Below are positions 63,399 through 64,000 of a DNA stretch of 64,000 nt, piece by piece. The notes below the pieces were generated by a model. That model was not told the DNA's origin. It made no database searches and worked only from the letters and a program-made list of their open reading frames with translations. Location: the NCBI GenBank assembly GCA_035556135.1, contig DATMFO010000005.1, forward strand, positions 281,768-345,767, given 5' to 3'. Both the position numbers and the translations under genes were made by a program. Within the stretch, counting starts at the first letter, position 1. Each line of letters starts with the position of its first letter. The stretch comes from ZC4RG30 sp035556135. Its GTDB lineage: Bacteria; Pseudomonadota; Gammaproteobacteria; Steroidobacterales; Steroidobacteraceae.

Positions 63399-64000
63399 GG
63401 TTCGGCGCCGGGCGTCGGATCTTCCATGGGGAAGGTGCGCACCTCGCTCGAACCGCTGCCCGTCGCGGGTGCCTGCGTAGCCGGAGTCGCCGGCGCACCC
63501 GGCGCCAATGTGCCGGCATCCGGCATGCCACTGGTCATCGACTCCGCGGTCTCGCCCGTGCTGCGCGCCAGCGCCGCCAGGAAGCGCGTGGTGTTCTCCG
63601 ACTCGCGGTGCACCGCGCCGCTCATGATGTCCGAAGGCAGCACATCCTTGCCGCCGTAAAAAGCGCGGTTGGCCTTGTCGTTGATGCTGATGGCCGTGCC
63701 ATCGAGCGCCACGCCGACGAAGATGCCGCGGCTGCGCGAATAGGCATACACCTCGGCCTGCTTGCCCGCCGCCGCCTCGGCCTGGCGGCCCACCGGGCCG
63801 GCCGCCACCGATGCGCCCACGCCCAGCGTGAGCTTGCCGTCGGCAATGCCCTCGACGCCGCGGCGCGTGGTGAACACCAGCACGATGTCGGTTTCCGATG
63901 CGCCGGCCTGGAAGCCCAGGCTGCCGCCGGTGAGATTCACGAACACCGGGCTGGTGAAACGTCCGCGGCTGTCGCGCACCGTCAGCACGCCAGTGCCACG
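63389..64000 (-). CDS. SYLF (YSC84/DUF500) lipid-binding domain protein, N-terminus outside window
   Basis: The visible part (about 200 residues) contains VLTVRDSRGRFTSPVFVNL, GGSLGFQAGASETDIVLVF and SRSRGIFVGVALDGTAIS, the core of the SYLF domain, which binds lipids in eukaryotes; bacterial members are often exported. The frame continues past the window edge with no plausible ATG, so the N-terminus, including any signal peptide, is missing. The C-terminal 50 residues are a low-complexity Ala/Pro/Thr tail. Converges with the AEC gene with no base between the stops. Confidence 0.85.
   Translation of the reverse strand, partial: RGTGVLTVRDSRGRFTSPVFVNLTGGSLGFQAGASETDIVLVFTTRRGVEGIADGKLTLGVGASVAAGPVGRQAEAAAGKQAEVYAYSRSRGIFVGVALDGTAISINDKANRAFYGGKDVLPSDIMSGAVHRESENTTRFLAALARSTGETAESMTSGMPDAGTLAPGAPATPATQAPATGSGSSEVRTFPMEDPTPGAEPPR

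Overview
The window is a GC-rich stretch (about two thirds G+C by eye) of a gammaproteobacterial chromosome. Gene content and order (SpuABDEFGH-like polyamine genes, a Pseudomonas/Xanthomonas-style polar flagellar cluster with flhF/flhG, fliA and paired motCD, sigma-54 and sigma-28 promoters, a monomeric NADP isocitrate dehydrogenase) suggest a relative of the Xanthomonadales/Nevskiales, but the genus cannot be named from sequence alone. No rRNA, tRNA, CRISPR array, insertion sequence or phage gene was seen, and no gene-free stretch exceeds 300 bases.

Layout. 1-8765: polyamine uptake and gamma-glutamylation (amidotransferase end, glutamine-synthetase-like ligase, binding lipoprotein, ATPase, two permeases), then a tightly coupled polyphosphate glucokinase, a methionine-type aminotransferase and a Cys/Met-metabolism PLP lyase. 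8872-13213: a degenerate HDOD protein, then minus-strand flgA-flgM-flgN-motA-motB. 13469-23606: flgBCDEFGHIJKL. 23807-28484: fliC, flaG, fliD, fliS, a fliT-like gene and a possible PilZ-type gene. 28564-36271: two sigma-54 activators without receiver domains, then fliE-fliF-fliH-fliI-fliJ-fliK. 36444-47128: one dense run fliL-fliN-fliOPQR-flhB-flhA-flhF-flhG-fliA-motC-motD. 47225-51304: a DUF2802-type gene, an HDOD gene, then fliG-fliM-fliN2-cheY. 51318-54659: a small exported protein and a chemoreceptor. 54686-64000: agmatine deiminase, isocitrate dehydrogenase, a patatin/beta-barrel protein, msrA, a degenerate MHYT/GGDEF protein, an AEC transporter and a truncated SYLF protein.

How it works together. 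The window holds essentially a complete flagellum: rod, hook, rings, filament, cap, export apparatus, switch, two stator pairs, and both sigma-54 and sigma-28 regulatory tiers. Core chemotaxis genes (cheA, cheW, cheB, cheR, cheZ) are missing from their usual place between fliA and motC; only cheY and one receptor are present.

Most unusual points: (1) fliG and fliM are cleanly absent from their usual positions (between fliF/fliH and fliL/fliN) and sit together with a second fliN and cheY as a separate switch module under its own sigma-54-like promoter. (2) A palindrome GTGA-N6-TCAC recurs upstream of sigma-54-type promoters of flgA/flgB, the second activator gene, fliL (one mismatch), the DUF2802 gene and fliG, and may be the operator of one flagellar activator. 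(3) At flgA, fliG and the second activator gene the predicted sigma-54 start point falls one or two bases before an ATG with no clear Shine-Dalgarno, suggesting leaderless messages. (4) Both flagellar activators lack the N-terminal sensory domain usual for FleQ and FleR.
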